Shown piece after piece: positions 63,452-64,000 of a stretch of 64,000 nucleotides of DNA. Both the position numbers and the translations under genes were made by a program. Below the pieces are notes generated by a model. That model saw only the letters and a list, made by a program, of their open reading frames with translations, had not been told where the DNA came from and did no database searches. Location of the stretch: positions 124,001 through 188,000 of the forward strand of contig NZ_CP050314.1 of assembly GCF_011765625.1 (NCBI RefSeq), given 5' to 3'. This stretch comes from Shewanella aestuarii. Lineage in GTDB: Bacteria > Pseudomonadota > Gammaproteobacteria > Enterobacterales > Shewanellaceae. The first letter of the stretch is position 1. Each line of letters starts with the position of its first letter.

Positions 63452-64000
63452 ATGGAATTTCAATCTGAACAATCATTAGTCAATGTGGCAAATGAACATT
63501 TAAAAGTTTATAAACGAACGGCGTATGGCAAGCTTGCCTTTATTGGGCTTATCTTTGTTATAGCTACCGCCACAAATATCATAAATTTCACTGGAATGGA
63601 TTTCAGCGAGCAGAAACATATCTCAAAAATCCAGATTGACGGTGAGATTGGAACGACGCACGATACTGGATCTGGTTATGCAATATCAGACCATTTATTG
63701 TCAGCAATCAACAATAAAGATTCGCTGGCAATCGTGTTGGAAGTTGATAGTCCCGGTGGCTCACCAACTGACTCTCAGATAATCGAAAATGTGATAACAC
63801 AATATAAAGCCCTTGGACAGTTGAATAATCAAGCGCTACAACGAATTTCAACAGCCCTCACCTCACCTCAATTAATGTTTACAGATGACGTTCTACGTAA
63901 AGCAGCTTTAGAACTACCTAATAAAGATGCTGATTTTCAAGGGTTTCTGTCAGAATTACCGAGGAAGCCTATTATAGCTGTCGTATCTAAACTATGTGCT
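63452..64000 (+). CDS. S49 (SppA-like) signal peptide peptidase, partial
   Basis: The first 183 codons are present and the gene runs off the window. An N-terminal anchor (about 27-45) is followed by ISKIQIDGEIG and VLEVDSPGGSPTDSQIIENVI, the hallmark 'DSPGG' block of S49 peptidases. Between this block and the next conserved one (KPIIAVVSKLCA, about residue 172) there is an extra ~50-residue helical segment not usual in SppA. The catalytic Ser lies beyond the window. It sits in the transfer operon, four bases after the DUF4400 gene. Confidence 0.78.
   Translation, partial: MEFQSEQSLVNVANEHLKVYKRTAYGKLAFIGLIFVIATATNIINFTGMDFSEQKHISKIQIDGEIGTTHDTGSGYAISDHLLSAINNKDSLAIVLEVDSPGGSPTDSQIIENVITQYKALGQLNNQALQRISTALTSPQLMFTDDVLRKAALELPNKDADFQGFLSELPRKPIIAVVSKLCA

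Overview
The window reads as an AT-rich marine gammaproteobacterium, most likely Shewanella or a close relative. This is an inference from the codon and base style, the IS families, and the glutaryl-CoA dehydrogenase and NarGHJI sequences; no rRNA or housekeeping locus is present to prove it. The backbone is a conjugative element (plasmid or ICE) of the general SXT/IncC/IncHI type, with an F-like mating-pair apparatus and a MOBH relaxase. About 36 kb of cargo, mainly a complete respiratory nitrate reductase locus, sits inside it.

Layout. (1) 1-7911: a partial copy (copy A) of a backbone block: the tail of a small membrane protein gene, a 186-aa gene, traG, and a traH cut off at its 5' end. 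(2) 7907-43264: cargo. It opens with a fragment of a tRNA-Val(GAC) gene fused to traH through the shared bases GATTC. It then holds IS remnants (IS982, IS66, a tyrosine integrase tail), a diiron/MBL sensor plus chemotaxis-like protein, a NarK transporter, an IS1202/ISNCY-type element with a 17-bp target duplication, a small acyl-CoA/2-oxoacid group (FabD-like, fused E1, glutaryl-CoA dehydrogenase), narGHJI-ppiC, narX, IS256, narL, narK, a small conserved protein, a broken IS4 element, a hemerythrin-like protein, a PP2C-kinase fusion, a frameshifted NarK-like transporter and a DGC protein. It ends at an ISAs1 element that truncates a gene on each side. (3) 43265-54001: backbone: truncated lipoprotein, a Tus homologue, two small proteins, and the intact copy B of the duplicated block (186-aa gene, traG, traH) followed by traF. 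(4) 54302-64000: FlhC/FlhD-like regulators transcribed leftward; a regulatory and possible oriT region with five direct copies of a GTTTACWACAKATG motif; then a rightward operon: MobI-like, a DUF1845/AcaB-like protein, TraI (MOBH), TraD, a TraJ-position protein, DUF4400 and an S49 peptidase that runs off the window.

How it works together. The element appears to carry anaerobic nitrate respiration as a mobile trait: three NarK-family transporters, the NarGHI enzyme with its NarJ chaperone and a PpiC foldase, and the NarX/NarL two-component system. I find near-identical 7-2-7 NarL boxes in front of narG/narX, narK and the third transporter, and an FNR-like box well placed for narG. Conjugation is probably controlled by the FlhDC-like pair, as SetCD/AcaCD do in SXT and IncC elements.

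The most unusual points are: the two diverged direct copies of traG-traH flanking the cargo; the huge size-variable repeat tail of TraG (2123 versus 1767 aa); the motif array next to mobI together with a Tus homologue on the same element; and the tRNA fragment and IS scars that mark both cargo boundaries.
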